A DNA stretch of 56,972 nt, taken from NCBI GenBank assembly GCA_016124255.1, contig WGOB01000036.1:1-56972 (forward strand), read 5' to 3'. The position numbers were made by a program, and so were the translations under genes. Source of the DNA: Alphaproteobacteria bacterium (GTDB lineage Bacteria > Pseudomonadota > Alphaproteobacteria > Caulobacterales > Aquidulcibacteraceae). The notes under the pieces are model-generated. The model was not told the DNA's origin and did no database searches. It saw only the letters and a list, made by a program, of their open reading frames with translations. Shown in pieces: positions 35,398-44,357 of this stretch (the first letter of the stretch is position 1; each line of letters starts with the position of its first letter).

Positions 35398-36642
35398 TCA
35401 GCCAGTCGTCTTGATCGACGCTAGATCGCCCGGCTGACTTTGCGCCGCACAGCATTGTCCCCACGCAGCCATCAGCGCGCGCCGCTTCTCGAACAGGTCA
35501 CTGCGCCGATAAGCGGCCTCGACCTTGTCCTCCAGTGCGTGCGCGAGGGCGGCCTCGGCGACCTCGCGCGGGACGTCGGTTTGTTCGGCAGCCCAGTCGC
35601 GGAACGTCGAGCGGAAGCCGTGAACCGTGAGGCCGGCGCGCGTCAGCCGCCGCAGCAGCATGAGCTGCGCCATGTTCGAGAGCGGCGATCTGCGCTGCGC
35701 GTTTGTGAAGACTGGTCCGGTTGCGCCGCTGGCCGATCGTTCGCGGAGGATCTCAACGGCGCGATCCGAGAGCGGCACGCGGTGCTCCTTGCCCGCCTTC
35801 ATGCGCGCGGCCGGGATGGTCCAGATTCCCGCGTCGAGATCGATCTCGTCCCAAACGGCGCCGATTGTTTCGCCGGTGCGCGCGGCGGTGAGAATCGTGA
35901 ACTCAAGCGCGCGTGCGGAGACGCCGTCCTTGGCGCGGAGCTTGGCCATGAAGGCGGGGATCTCTGCATAAGCAAGGGCGGGATGATGCTGGATGCGCTG
36001 CGCCTTCCGCGGCGCCGGCAACGCCTTCTGCAGATGGCCGCGCCAGCGCGCCGGGTTCTCGCCCGTGCGCAGACCGCGCACCTTGGCCCAGTCCAGGATC
36101 GCTTCGATCCGGCCGCGCAGACGCGAGGCCGTCTCGTTCTTGGTCTGCCAGATCGGATCGAGCGCGCGCATGACGAGCGCATCGTCGACGGCGGCGACGT
36201 CGAGATCGCCGAACACCGGATAGATGTGCTTCTCAAGCGTGCTGCGCCATTGCCAGCGGTGCTTGGCGTTTTTCCAGTCCTGTTCGTGCGCGGCAATGTA
36301 GGCTTCCGCACAGCGCCGGAACGTCATGGCCTGCGGGCGTTCGACTATGCGCGCGTTCTTGGCGGCATCGCGCGCGACGATCGGATCTTCGCCGTCTACC
36401 GCTTGTTTGCGCGCCGAGAGCGCCAGTTCGCGCGCAGCGGCGAGATCGACGAGCAGCACTGAGCCGAGCCCCATTTCCCGGCGCCGGCCATTCGGCGCGG
36501 TGAACCGGAGGACCCATGACCGACGTGGCGCGCCGTCCTTGCCGATCGTCACCTGCAGGTAGAGCCCGCCGCCGTCGGCGTAGAGGCCGGGCTTCATCGC
36601 GCCCGTGACGCTGCGGGCCGTCAATTTGTGCATCCCCGGCAT
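35398..36642 (-). CDS. P4-type tyrosine recombinase / integrase
   Basis: About 414 residues. The N-terminal DUF4102-type arm-binding region (GLYADGGGLYLQVTIGKDG, RREMGLGSVLLVDLAAAREL) is followed by a SAM-like core-binding domain and the catalytic domain. All catalytic residues are visible: Arg256 in TAARTGE, a Lys in MKAGKEHRVPL, His342-x-x-Arg345 in HGFRSTFRDW, His369 in LAHALED and Tyr379 in EAAYRRSD. The enzyme looks intact. Such integrases usually sit beside their attachment site, often a tRNA gene, but no tRNA end repeat is seen here. Start at the ATG 36642; a second ATG lies 3 codons on. Confidence 0.93.
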   Translation of the reverse strand: MPGMHKLTARSVTGAMKPGLYADGGGLYLQVTIGKDGAPRRSWVLRFTAPNGRRREMGLGSVLLVDLAAARELALSARKQAVDGEDPIVARDAAKNARIVERPQAMTFRRCAEAYIAAHEQDWKNAKHRWQWRSTLEKHIYPVFGDLDVAAVDDALVMRALDPIWQTKNETASRLRGRIEAILDWAKVRGLRTGENPARWRGHLQKALPAPRKAQRIQHHPALAYAEIPAFMAKLRAKDGVSARALEFTILTAARTGETIGAVWDEIDLDAGIWTIPAARMKAGKEHRVPLSDRAVEILRERSASGATGPVFTNAQRRSPLSNMAQLMLLRRLTRAGLTVHGFRSTFRDWAAEQTDVPREVAEAALAHALEDKVEAAYRRSDLFEKRRALMAAWGQCCAAQSQPGDLASIKTTG

Positions 36643-36664
36643 CAACCGCAGGCTCCGACGCGAC

Positions 36665-36688
36665 GCTCTCTACCCACGCCCTACCCAC
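36665..36688. repeat. Integrase-upstream TACCCAC repeat, copy also beside tRNA-Ser
   Basis: GCTCTCTACCCACGCC continuing CTACCCAC: two TACCCAC units 10 bases apart, upstream of the integrase start. A close variant occurs at 21565-21589 next to tRNA-Ser(GCU). It could be an arm-type binding site or integrase operator. The similarity is seen directly; function is inferred. Confidence 0.45.
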
Positions 36689-36733
36689 GGAATGTTCCGG
36701 CAATGCGGCGCCCCGCTTGAGATCGTGGCGTGT

Positions 36734-38071
36734 TCAGGTCGGCGCTGCGCCGTCAAACCCAGCGGCGCGCGCCGTTGGTTGGGCGTCGTCCGGCGCGCGC
36801 ATCGCGGCCACAAACCCGATCGTGGCCAGGACGCTCGTGACGCCGCACGTGACGGCCAGGCCGTAGCGCACCGCGCCCCCGCCGCCGAGCGCGTCGCTGA
36901 TCAGCGCCACCGCCGTCGGCGCAAGGCCAAGCCCGACGACGGCGCCGAGCACCACGAACGCGCCAAGGCAGACGCCGCGAATCTCGTTCGGGACCAGAAC
37001 TGCGATCGCCGTGGCGGTGACGAGGCCGGTGATCGCGCCGCAGGTGAGGAAGAGCGCAAGCGTCCAGCCGAAGCCGCCGACGCCGGGCAGCAGCGGAAAC
37101 GCCGCCGCCGGAACGGAGAGCGCAGCCGCGATGACGGCCGGGATCAGCACGCCCCGCGGATGGCGAAACTTCTGCGCTGCGTCCGCTGCGAACCCGCCAA
37201 TGAGCGATCCCACGATTCCTGACGCGAGGATCACAAGACCCATCCAGCCGGCGAAGGACTCTGGCGTTTGTCCATAAGCGCGCGTCAACACCGGCGCCGC
37301 CCATATGCTTGCCGCCAGATCGGCCATCACCACCGTGACTTGCCCAAGAAAGAGCGGCGCCAGGAACGCCCGCCGCGCCCAGATCGCCCGCATCGCCGGC
37401 GCGAAGGCAAGCGCCCCGTCCTTGATCTCCCGCCGCGCCGGCTCGCGCACCGCAAACAGCAGAACCAGAAGCGCCGCGCTGGCGACCGCGAAGAGGATGT
37501 GCACGCCGCGCCAAGGCTCACGCGCCTGCAGGATCTCCAGCGAACTCTGCGCCGCGAATCCAAGCGCCTGTCCGCCGAACGTGAACGCCGCGGCGGCGCC
37601 GGCCATGTTGCCCAGCGACAGCAGCATGAGCGCGCGGCCGCGCTGCTCGGGCGCGCTCAGATCAGCGACGATCGAGATCGCGACGGGAACAGCGCACATC
37701 GCCCCGACGCCCGCCAGCATCCGCGCGATAAAGAGCGCGGTGAAATCGTTCGCCAGCGCGGTGGCGGCTGTGCCGAGCGTCCACAGCGCGGCCAGCGCGA
37801 TCAGGATGTGCACGCGGTTGTTGCGATCCGTCATCCGCCCGATCGGGATGGAGAGCAGCGCGATCGGGATCGACGCGGCCAGCCCCTGCACCAGGCTGAG
37901 CTGCAGATCCGAGAGGCCAAGCTCGGCCTTGGCGAGATCCTGCACCGGGCTGAAGACGGCGCGCATCGCCGAGGCGCTGGTGATCGCGAGCGCGACGATG
38001 GCGACGCCGAGCACGGCGGCGGAGCGCCGCGCGGACGCCGGCGCCGCGCCGATGGCGGCCTCACTCGGCAT
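36734..38071 (-). CDS. MFS transporter
   Basis: 445 residues, twelve predicted helices. It has MFS features: the loop 2-3 signature SIPIGRMTDRNNRVHILIA (GxxxDRxxR type), GVGAMCAVPVAISIVADLSAPEQRGRAL, and GFAADAAQKF in the second half. It resembles the anion:cation symporter/hexuronate-like groups that take up organic acids, but the substrate is not certain. Its ATG (38071) lies inside the end of the GntR gene (11-base overlap), so it is the last gene of an AraC-GntR-MFS unit and probably imports the compound that the regulators sense. Confidence 0.88.
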   Translation of the reverse strand: MPSEAAIGAAPASARRSAAVLGVAIVALAITSASAMRAVFSPVQDLAKAELGLSDLQLSLVQGLAASIPIALLSIPIGRMTDRNNRVHILIALAALWTLGTAATALANDFTALFIARMLAGVGAMCAVPVAISIVADLSAPEQRGRALMLLSLGNMAGAAAAFTFGGQALGFAAQSSLEILQAREPWRGVHILFAVASAALLVLLFAVREPARREIKDGALAFAPAMRAIWARRAFLAPLFLGQVTVVMADLAASIWAAPVLTRAYGQTPESFAGWMGLVILASGIVGSLIGGFAADAAQKFRHPRGVLIPAVIAAALSVPAAAFPLLPGVGGFGWTLALFLTCGAITGLVTATAIAVLVPNEIRGVCLGAFVVLGAVVGLGLAPTAVALISDALGGGGAVRYGLAVTCGVTSVLATIGFVAAMRAPDDAQPTARAAGFDGAAPT

Positions 38072-38792
38072 CGGCGCGCAGGATGTCGCCGATGGAGGCG
38101 TCGAAATGCGCCGCCATCGCGTCTGCGGCGCCGGCGCCATCGCCCTCCGCGATCGCGCGGGCGATGGCGCGGTGCCGGTCGATCATCAGCTTCTTGCGCC
38201 GTTTGGCGACGCGCGTGCGCCACGCCGTGGGGATCGCGACTTCCATCAGCGGCGCGAACGACGCCACGATCTGTTCAAACAGCGCGTTGTGGCTTGCGCG
38301 CGCGATCGCCCGGTGAAAGGCGATGTCGTGACGCGTGAGGCTCGCCATGTCGTCGCCGGCGTCGGCCATCGCTTCCGCGAGCGCGACGATTCTGTCGGCC
38401 TCCGCTTGCGTTCGCGCAGCCGCGGCGAGCGTGGCGGTGCGCTGTTCGATCGTGCGCCGAACGTCCCAGATTTCCGCCACCGAGATTTGTGCAGTCGAGA
38501 CGGCGTGGCTGAGCGAGGTCGCGATCACCGATCCGTCAAGCGCGCCGACGCGCGCCTTGCGTCCGTTGCCGACGTCGAGAAGCTTCAGCGCCGCCAGCGC
38601 GCCAAACGCCTCCCGCATCACCGCGCGGCTGACGCCCAGCGCCGCAGCGAAGTGCGCCTCCCCGGGCAGGGTGTCGCCGACGCGAAGATTATGCTCGCGG
38701 ATGTGGTTTGTGACCGCGTCCATCGCCGCCTGGACAAGCGAGCCGCCGTCGGGAGCGCGGCGCGGCGCGGGGATGGCAGCGTCGTGCGCCAT
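38061..38792 (-). CDS. GntR family regulator, FCD (FadR) subfamily
   Basis: 243 residues. Winged helix: DAVTNHIREHNLRVGDTLPG, FAAALGVSRAVMREAFGALA. The helical FCD ligand domain follows, with its metal/ligand pattern spread over RHDIAFHRAIARASHN, then DRHRAIARAI and MAAHFDASIGD. FCD regulators normally repress catabolic genes and are released by an organic acid or sugar acid. It is coupled to the AraC gene by TGATG. The palindromes ACCTATCTGANAGGT near the promoters of both transcription units have the size and symmetry of an FCD operator, so this is the best candidate master regulator of the cluster. Confidence 0.93.
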   Translation of the reverse strand: MAHDAAIPAPRRAPDGGSLVQAAMDAVTNHIREHNLRVGDTLPGEAHFAAALGVSRAVMREAFGALAALKLLDVGNGRKARVGALDGSVIATSLSHAVSTAQISVAEIWDVRRTIEQRTATLAAAARTQAEADRIVALAEAMADAGDDMASLTRHDIAFHRAIARASHNALFEQIVASFAPLMEVAIPTAWRTRVAKRRKKLMIDRHRAIARAIAEGDGAGAADAMAAHFDASIGDILRADAE

Positions 38793-39583
38793 CACGCAGC
38801 CGCCTGGCGGAAGTCGGACGGCGACCGCCCGAACCGGCGCGCAAACGCACGCGCGAAGCTGGCGTTGTTGAGATACCCGTTCTCATAGCCGATCGAGGAG
38901 ACGGGCAGATCCGTCGTGCGCAGCATCAGGCACGCCTGGCTGAGACGCCGTTCCGCGATGGCCTCCGCGATCGTGCAATCGAACGTTTCGCGGAAAGCGC
39001 GCGTCAGCTTCGCGCGGTTGAGGCCGCAGGCGCGGGCGATCTTGTCCAGCGTCAGCTTTTCGGTCCAGCGCTCATCGATCATCCGGCGCGCCGCGATCAC
39101 GCGCCGCGCGTCGTCGAGGGAAAGCGCCCCGTCGGCCGCGACCGGGACCAAACCCTCATTCGTCAGCAGACGGATCGTTTCGCAGAGGAGCTCGATGCTC
39201 TTTCCCAGGCGGTAGACCTTCAGCGTCTCGCCGCTGAGCCCGCAATCGAGGATGGCCAGAACGATCGCGCGCAGCGCGCTCGGCAGGTGGAAGCGGCGCG
39301 CTCCGTCCCCAAGCGCGGGCCCGCCCACGCGCGCGAACGCCGCGCGCTCGATCACGAGGATGAGCCGCGGATCAGCCTTGAGGCTGTGCCGCGACGGCGC
39401 GAGATCGAACGAGAGCGTAGGAAATCCGTCTGCGGCGAACGCAATGGCCATGGCCTCCCGTGGCAGGGGCGCTGCCCCGAGGCCGCCAGGGCCGATCAGC
39501 AGCGTCATCTCCGGGGACACCTCAACCCATTGTTTTTCAGCCCTTATGGGCGCCTGGGCCGTCCCGCTCCCGTGCTCGTTCAT
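38792..39583 (-). CDS. AraC family transcriptional regulator
   Basis: 263 residues. A C-terminal double HTH domain (LTLDKIARACGLNRAKLTRAF, then LPVSSIGYENGYLNNASFAR and FGRSPSDFRQ) follows an N-terminal part (residues 1-150) with no family I can name, so the ligand is unknown. It is the first gene of the AraC-GntR-MFS unit, with two palindromic operators 50-85 bases upstream of the ATG. Two different regulators coupled in one transcript suggests layered control, for instance GntR repression plus AraC activation. Confidence 0.9.
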   Translation of the reverse strand: MNEHGSGTAQAPIRAEKQWVEVSPEMTLLIGPGGLGAAPLPREAMAIAFAADGFPTLSFDLAPSRHSLKADPRLILVIERAAFARVGGPALGDGARRFHLPSALRAIVLAILDCGLSGETLKVYRLGKSIELLCETIRLLTNEGLVPVAADGALSLDDARRVIAARRMIDERWTEKLTLDKIARACGLNRAKLTRAFRETFDCTIAEAIAERRLSQACLMLRTTDLPVSSIGYENGYLNNASFARAFARRFGRSPSDFRQAAA

Positions 39584-39631
39584 GCGTTTCCCCGCCGCTT
39601 TGATCTTTTGGTCGGCGGACGGACCATGGCG

Positions 39632-39644
39632 CCTATCTGATAGG
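39632..39644. promoter_or_regulatory. Operator copy 1: perfect palindrome CCTATCTGATAGG
   Basis: A perfect 13-base palindrome, 49 bases upstream of the AraC start. Its centre is 22 bases, two helical turns, from the centre of copy 2, so two dimers could bind the same DNA face. Likely bound by the GntR(FCD) protein; inference. Confidence 0.75.
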
Positions 39645-39652
39645 TTGGCAAG

Positions 39653-39667
39653 ACCTATCTGACAGGT
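39653..39667. promoter_or_regulatory. Operator copy 2: ACCTATCTGACAGGT
   Basis: A near-perfect palindrome with one mismatch to copy 1, reaching the stop codon of the HSL-type esterase gene. With copy 1 it covers the AraC-GntR-MFS promoter region. Confidence 0.75.
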
Positions 39668-40626
39668 TAGCCGAACAGCGCGCGCTTGAGCGCGCCGCGG
39701 CTGTCGCGCCGCGTAGCCTGGGACACCCGCGCGGTCGGATGCATGTCGAAGCCGTGAAACCCGCCGGGATAGACGTGGAATTCGGTCGGCGCGCCGGCGC
39801 GCATCAGGCGCTGGGCGTAGGCGATGTTCTCGTCGACGAAGAGATCGAGCGTCGCGGTCGAGATGAAGGTCGGGGGCAGACTGCTGAGGTTCTCCGCGCG
39901 TGCAGCCGCGGCATAGGGCGAGACGTCGGGGCCCCCCGGCGCACGACCGAGCAGCGCCGCCCAGCCGAACCGATTGTTGTGCGGCGTCCAGATGAATTCG
40001 CCGGCGACCGGGTTCGCCGCCGCGGCGACGCAGGTGCGGTCATCGATCATCGGGTAGATCAGATGCTGGAATGCGAGCGTGTATGCGCCGCGGTCGCGCG
40101 CCATCAGCGCAAGCGACGCCGCAAGGCCCCCGCCGGCGCTTTCGCCCATCACGCCGATACGGGCGGCGTCAATATCGAGCGCGTGTGCGTTGGCGAAGGT
40201 CCAGGCGAGGCCCGCATAGCAATCCTCGATCGCTGCGGGGAAGGGATGCTCCGGCGCAAGCCGATACTCGACCGTGACGAGGACGCAGCCGAGTTCATCG
40301 ACCAGCGGATAGTGGAACGGCGCCATCATCGTCGCCGCGCCGCCGACATAGCCCCCGCCATGGATGTGATAGATGCAAGGCAGCACGCCTCGCGCATCGC
40401 GCGGGCGGTAGACGATGACGCTAATGTCCGGCGCTCCCGTCGGGCCGGGAACGGCGTGCGTCGTCTGCGCCACGCGCGCGCGCACCGCCGGATCGACGTC
40501 GAATCCCGCGATCGTGACGCGCTCCGCGGCGCGCATCTGCGCCAGCGCCTCCGTGGAGAGCACGGTCGTCGGGAAGACGTCGAGCAGCCCGAGCAGTTCG
40601 GGGTCGACAAGGTGGCGCGTGTCCAT
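39667..40626 (-). CDS. Alpha/beta hydrolase, hormone-sensitive-lipase type esterase
   Basis: 319 residues, cytoplasmic (no signal peptide). HSL family IV signature HIHGGGYVGG near residue 90 (oxyanion hole), nucleophile elbow GESAGG (Ser163), Asp261 in TATLDLFVDEN and His291 in GGFHGFDMH. It should cleave short or medium acyl esters inside the cell. It starts 10 bases after the FAD oxidase stop and is the last gene of the TonB-oxidase-esterase unit. The start at 40626 is the first in-frame ATG and fits family length. Confidence 0.93.
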   Translation of the reverse strand: MDTRHLVDPELLGLLDVFPTTVLSTEALAQMRAAERVTIAGFDVDPAVRARVAQTTHAVPGPTGAPDISVIVYRPRDARGVLPCIYHIHGGGYVGGAATMMAPFHYPLVDELGCVLVTVEYRLAPEHPFPAAIEDCYAGLAWTFANAHALDIDAARIGVMGESAGGGLAASLALMARDRGAYTLAFQHLIYPMIDDRTCVAAAANPVAGEFIWTPHNNRFGWAALLGRAPGGPDVSPYAAAARAENLSSLPPTFISTATLDLFVDENIAYAQRLMRAGAPTEFHVYPGGFHGFDMHPTARVSQATRRDSRGALKRALFG

Positions 40627-40636
40627 GGCCGCGTCC

Positions 40637-42043
40637 TCAGTCGGCGAAGATCTTGCCGGGGTTGAAGAGGTTTTTTGGATCGATCGCGCGCTTGATCGCG
40701 CGCATCATGGCGACGCCGTCCTCGCCCAGTTCGCGCACCAGCCAATCCTGCTTGCCGATGCCGATGCCGTGTTCGCCGGTGCAGGTGCCGTCCATCGCCA
40801 GCGCCCGCTCCACCAGGCGGGCGTTGAGCGCCTCGGCTTCTTTTTGCTCGGCTGGATTGTTCGGATCGATGACGAAGATGACGTGGAAGTTCCCGTCGCC
40901 CACGTGCCCGAGGATAGGCGCAGGGAAGCTCGCCGTATCGAGATCGCGTTTGGTTTCGTTGATGCAATCCGCGAGGCGCCCGATCGGCACGCACACGTCC
41001 GTCGGCCAGCCTTGCGCGCCCTTGCGCAGCGCGACCGCCGCGTAGAACGCCTCGTGACGCGCCTTCCAGAGCTTGGAGCGCTGCTCCGGCAGGTTCGAAT
41101 ACTGGAAATCGCCCCCGCCATTGTCGGCGGCGAGCGCGGAGACGACGGCGACCTGGTCGGCGACGCTGTTGGGCGAGCCGTGAAACTCGAAGAAGAGCGT
41201 CGTGCGTTCCGGATAGTCGAGCTTGGAGTGCCGGTTCACCGCGCGCATCTGCACGTCGTCGAGGATTTCCACGCGCGCCAGCGGCACGCCGAGCTGGATC
41301 GACTGCACAACCGTATCGACTGCGCCGGCAAGCGTTTCGAAGCTGCATACGGCCGACGAGATGTCTTCTGGAATGCCGTGCAGGCGCAGCGTCACTTCGG
41401 TGATGATTCCGAGGGTGCCCTCTGCGCCGATCATCAGCCTGGTCAGGTCATAGCCGGCCGCGGACTTGCGCGCCCGTCGCGCGGTGCGGATGTCGCGCCC
41501 GTCGGGCGTCACCACCCGGAGCGAGAGGATCGCCTCGCGCATCGTGCCGTAGCGCACCGCGTTGGTGCCGGACGCGCGCGTGGAGGCCATGCCCCCGATC
41601 GTGGCGTTGGCGCCGGGATCGATCGGGAAGAAGAGGCCCTTGTCGCGCAGATGTTCATTGAGCTGCTCGCGGCGCACGCCGGCTTCGACCGTGCAGTCGA
41701 AATCGTCGGGATTGACCGCAACGATGCGGTTCATCTCGGAGAGATCGACCGTCACGCCCCCGCGCACAGGGATCGTGTTGCCTTCGATCGAGGTGCCCGC
41801 GCCGAACGGAACGAGCGGAACCGTGTGCGCCGCGCAGAGCTTGACGAGCGCGACGACCTCTTCCGTCGAATGCGGATAGACCACCGCATCGGGCAGCTGC
41901 ACTTCGAAATGCGTTTCGCTCGCGCCATGTTGGCGGCGCACGGCTTCCGAGAGATGCAGGCGTTCGCAGAACAGCCCGCGCAGGCTTTCCACGAACGCCG
42001 GCGGGAGCGGCGCACGCGTGGGGAGGGCGTGCGCAACGCCCAT
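40637..42043 (-). CDS. FAD-linked oxidase, D-lactate dehydrogenase (cytochrome) / GlcD type
   Basis: 468 residues. The FAD_binding_4 domain contains VPFGAGTSIEGNTIP, GLFFPIDPGANATIGGMAST and LMIGAEGTLGIITEVTLRLHG. The C-terminal oxidase domain ends CTGEHGIGIGKQDWL and NLFNPGKIF. The nearest family is D-lactate dehydrogenase (LDHD-like), which oxidises D-2-hydroxy acids and passes electrons to a quinone or cytochrome. Exact substrate unknown. It starts 1 base after the TonB receptor stop and is followed by an esterase gene, so the hydroxy acid is probably freed by ester cleavage. Confidence 0.92.
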   Translation of the reverse strand: MGVAHALPTRAPLPPAFVESLRGLFCERLHLSEAVRRQHGASETHFEVQLPDAVVYPHSTEEVVALVKLCAAHTVPLVPFGAGTSIEGNTIPVRGGVTVDLSEMNRIVAVNPDDFDCTVEAGVRREQLNEHLRDKGLFFPIDPGANATIGGMASTRASGTNAVRYGTMREAILSLRVVTPDGRDIRTARRARKSAAGYDLTRLMIGAEGTLGIITEVTLRLHGIPEDISSAVCSFETLAGAVDTVVQSIQLGVPLARVEILDDVQMRAVNRHSKLDYPERTTLFFEFHGSPNSVADQVAVVSALAADNGGGDFQYSNLPEQRSKLWKARHEAFYAAVALRKGAQGWPTDVCVPIGRLADCINETKRDLDTASFPAPILGHVGDGNFHVIFVIDPNNPAEQKEAEALNARLVERALAMDGTCTGEHGIGIGKQDWLVRELGEDGVAMMRAIKRAIDPKNLFNPGKIFAD

Positions 42044-42044
42044 C

Positions 42045-44183
42045 CTAGAACCGCGTGCTGATGCGGACGCCCACGCGGCGGCCGTCGCCCGTGATGCCGA
42101 GATTGCTGACCAGCGGATTAGCCGGGCCGGGCGGCCCGAAGAACGCCGCCAGCAGAGACTGGTCGAGATACGAGTCGAAATACGCTTCGTCGGTCAAGTT
42201 CGTGCCCCAGAGCGCGATCGTCCAGTTCTCCATCTCATACGCCAGATTGGCGTTGACGAGATAGTAGCCCTCCAGCTGCGGCTGGAACGTGGGATCAAGG
42301 CTCGAACCGGCGCGGTCGCCCTTGTAGGAGATCGTCGTGTTGAACACCACGTCGCCGGGCCCGGCCGCGAACGTGAACGTCGGCGTCACGAACCAGGTCC
42401 AGTCGGGTTCGAACAGGATCTTGTCGGAGGCGAGACCGCCGGGGAACACCGCCTCGAACTCGGAATCGTCAGTGATGCGCGCGTGGCTGTAGGAAAGCCC
42501 GCCCGTCAGCTGGAAATATCCCGTCGGGCGCCACGCGCCTTCCAGTTCGATGCCGTATGATTCCACGTCGCCCGTGTTCAGGTTGACTGCAATCAGCGAC
42601 GGCGTCAGCGAGTTCTGGCCGATATAGTGCTGATAATCGTTGTAATAGAGCGCCGTATTGAGCCGGAAGACGCCATCGCTGGTGGTGAACTTGTCGCCGA
42701 TCTCGAACGTCCACACCGAATCGCCCTGCCAGAACGGCAACGGCGAACCCGCCACATTGGCGCCGCCGCCGCGGAAGCCGCGCGCCAGCGAGGCGTAGAG
42801 GACATGGTTGTCGTTGAGATGGCGCGTCAGCGTGAAGCGCGGCTGCCACTCGTTGGCCTCGTAGGTGCCGGTGCCGGAGGTCGTAACCTCCTGGTGGTCG
42901 TAGCGAATGCCGGCCGTGAACTCGAGCGTTGGCGTGATGTCGTAGAAGGCGTTGATGTAGATCGCCTCTTGCGTGGTCTGCGAGGTCGTCAGCGTCGGCG
43001 GCGTCACGATCTCGATCGTCGGCGGGGCCGGCGGCGGCAGGCCGGTGGCGACCGTGATGCCCCTCAACACCGAGGTGTCGGTCTCCGATGAACTCGCGAA
43101 GACGCCGACCAGCGTGCTGAAGCGATCGCTCCAGCGCGTGTCGAAACGCAGTTCGCCGGTATAGGTGTCAAGCTGGTTGTTCCCATCGATCACCCGCAGC
43201 AGCGGCACCGGGCCGAAATCGCCGTCCCCGGTCGCGTCGCCGGTGCGATAATCGTAGGCGAGCACGGCCGTCATCTGCGTATTGCCGGTCAGGTCAAAAA
43301 CCCCGCGCAGGCTGGCGCCGGTGTATTCGTAGACGGCGATGCTGTTCAGATTGAGCGTGACGGCTTCGATGTAGTCCGTCGGGCCCGACGGCGCCGAATA
43401 CGCGGTCTGCTGGCCTTCCACGCGGTTCCAGTACGCGCTCAGCGTGATCTGCGCGCCTTGCGGCGCGTCCCAGATCAGCGTGCCGTTCACCGCCTGGTTC
43501 TCCAGCGGACGGGCATCGCCGCCCGCGATCAGGTTCGTGGAGAACCCGTCGTGCGCGTGATAGGCGCCCGCCAGCCGCCCGCGCAGCACGCCTTCGATCA
43601 GCGGGCCGCTGATGCTGCCGGCCACCGTCTGGTAGTCGTCGGGATCGGCGTAGGAAGCAGAGAACCGTCCGGAGAAATCGTCGGTCGGCTGGCGCGTCAC
43701 CACATTGATGGCGCCGCCGAGCGTGTTGTTGCCGAACAGCGTGCCCTGCGGTCCGCGCAGGACTTCGATCCGGTCGATGTCGACGACGGGATTGTTGAGA
43801 TAGGACGTATTCGCCTGATAGACGCCGTCGACGAAGATGCCGACGCCCGGCTGCACCGAGTCGATCAGCGTCGTGCCGACGCCGCGGATGGACAAGAACG
43901 CGCGGCCCACCGCGTCGGTCGTGATGTTGAGGCCGGGCGTCAAGGCCGCGATCTCGCGCACGGTGTTGATCTGCTCGCGCTCGATGGTGTCGGCCGTCAC
44001 CGCCGTCACCGCGATCGGCACGTCCTGCAGCCGCTCTTCGCGCTTCCGCGCCGTGACGACGATCTCCTCATCGCCGGCGTCGTCGTCGCTGACCGCGTCC
44101 TGGGCGTAGGCGCTTTGCACGAATGCGCCCGGCGCCATCAGCGCCAGCGAGGCCCCCGCGAGCAAGATATGCAACCGCCTCAT
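42045..44183 (-). CDS. TonB-dependent receptor, outer-membrane uptake porin
   Basis: About 712 residues. Signal peptide (RRLHILLAGASLALMAPGAF), then TonB box and plug start DEEIVVTARKREERLQDVPI, plug motifs SIRGVGTTLIDSVQPGVGIF and VLRGPQGTLFGNNTLGGAIN, and a long beta-barrel ending RVGVRISTRF with the terminal Phe. It belongs to the broad group used for organic substrates rather than siderophores. The ATG at 44183 has GGAGGGAG 6 bases upstream. The promoter carries operator copy 3. First gene of the TonB-oxidase-esterase unit. Confidence 0.95.
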   Translation of the reverse strand: MRRLHILLAGASLALMAPGAFVQSAYAQDAVSDDDAGDEEIVVTARKREERLQDVPIAVTAVTADTIEREQINTVREIAALTPGLNITTDAVGRAFLSIRGVGTTLIDSVQPGVGIFVDGVYQANTSYLNNPVVDIDRIEVLRGPQGTLFGNNTLGGAINVVTRQPTDDFSGRFSASYADPDDYQTVAGSISGPLIEGVLRGRLAGAYHAHDGFSTNLIAGGDARPLENQAVNGTLIWDAPQGAQITLSAYWNRVEGQQTAYSAPSGPTDYIEAVTLNLNSIAVYEYTGASLRGVFDLTGNTQMTAVLAYDYRTGDATGDGDFGPVPLLRVIDGNNQLDTYTGELRFDTRWSDRFSTLVGVFASSSETDTSVLRGITVATGLPPPAPPTIEIVTPPTLTTSQTTQEAIYINAFYDITPTLEFTAGIRYDHQEVTTSGTGTYEANEWQPRFTLTRHLNDNHVLYASLARGFRGGGANVAGSPLPFWQGDSVWTFEIGDKFTTSDGVFRLNTALYYNDYQHYIGQNSLTPSLIAVNLNTGDVESYGIELEGAWRPTGYFQLTGGLSYSHARITDDSEFEAVFPGGLASDKILFEPDWTWFVTPTFTFAAGPGDVVFNTTISYKGDRAGSSLDPTFQPQLEGYYLVNANLAYEMENWTIALWGTNLTDEAYFDSYLDQSLLAAFFGPPGPANPLVSNLGITGDGRRVGVRISTRF

Positions 44184-44246
44184 GATGCTCCCTCCATGGC
44201 CCATTCTCGGCCCAATCTGATTGCAGGGAGCCTAATCGCTGAGCAG

Positions 44247-44261
44247 ACCTATCTGAAAGGT
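44247..44261. promoter_or_regulatory. Operator copy 3: ACCTATCTGAAAGGT
   Basis: The third copy of the palindrome, 64-78 bases upstream of the TonB receptor start and about 100 bases upstream of the divergent GDSL lipoprotein gene. It shares 14 of 15 bases with copy 2. This links the receptor operon to the AraC-GntR-MFS unit 4.6 kb away. Confidence 0.75.
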
Positions 44262-44357
44262 CAGCAACGGGGCAATGCTGTGCCGAGCCGCACGCAGGCT
44301 TGGCCGACCGGCGCGGGGCAGCGCACGCAACGGCGCGCGCGGGGGATAAAGTGCGTG

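Noticed and set aside
35249-36733. Search for a direct repeat of the tRNA-Ser 3' end flanking the integrase
   Set aside because: No copy of GGTTCGAATCCC was found beside the integrase; a weak resemblance at about 35292 (GTTGATTCCCA) is too short to call an att site.
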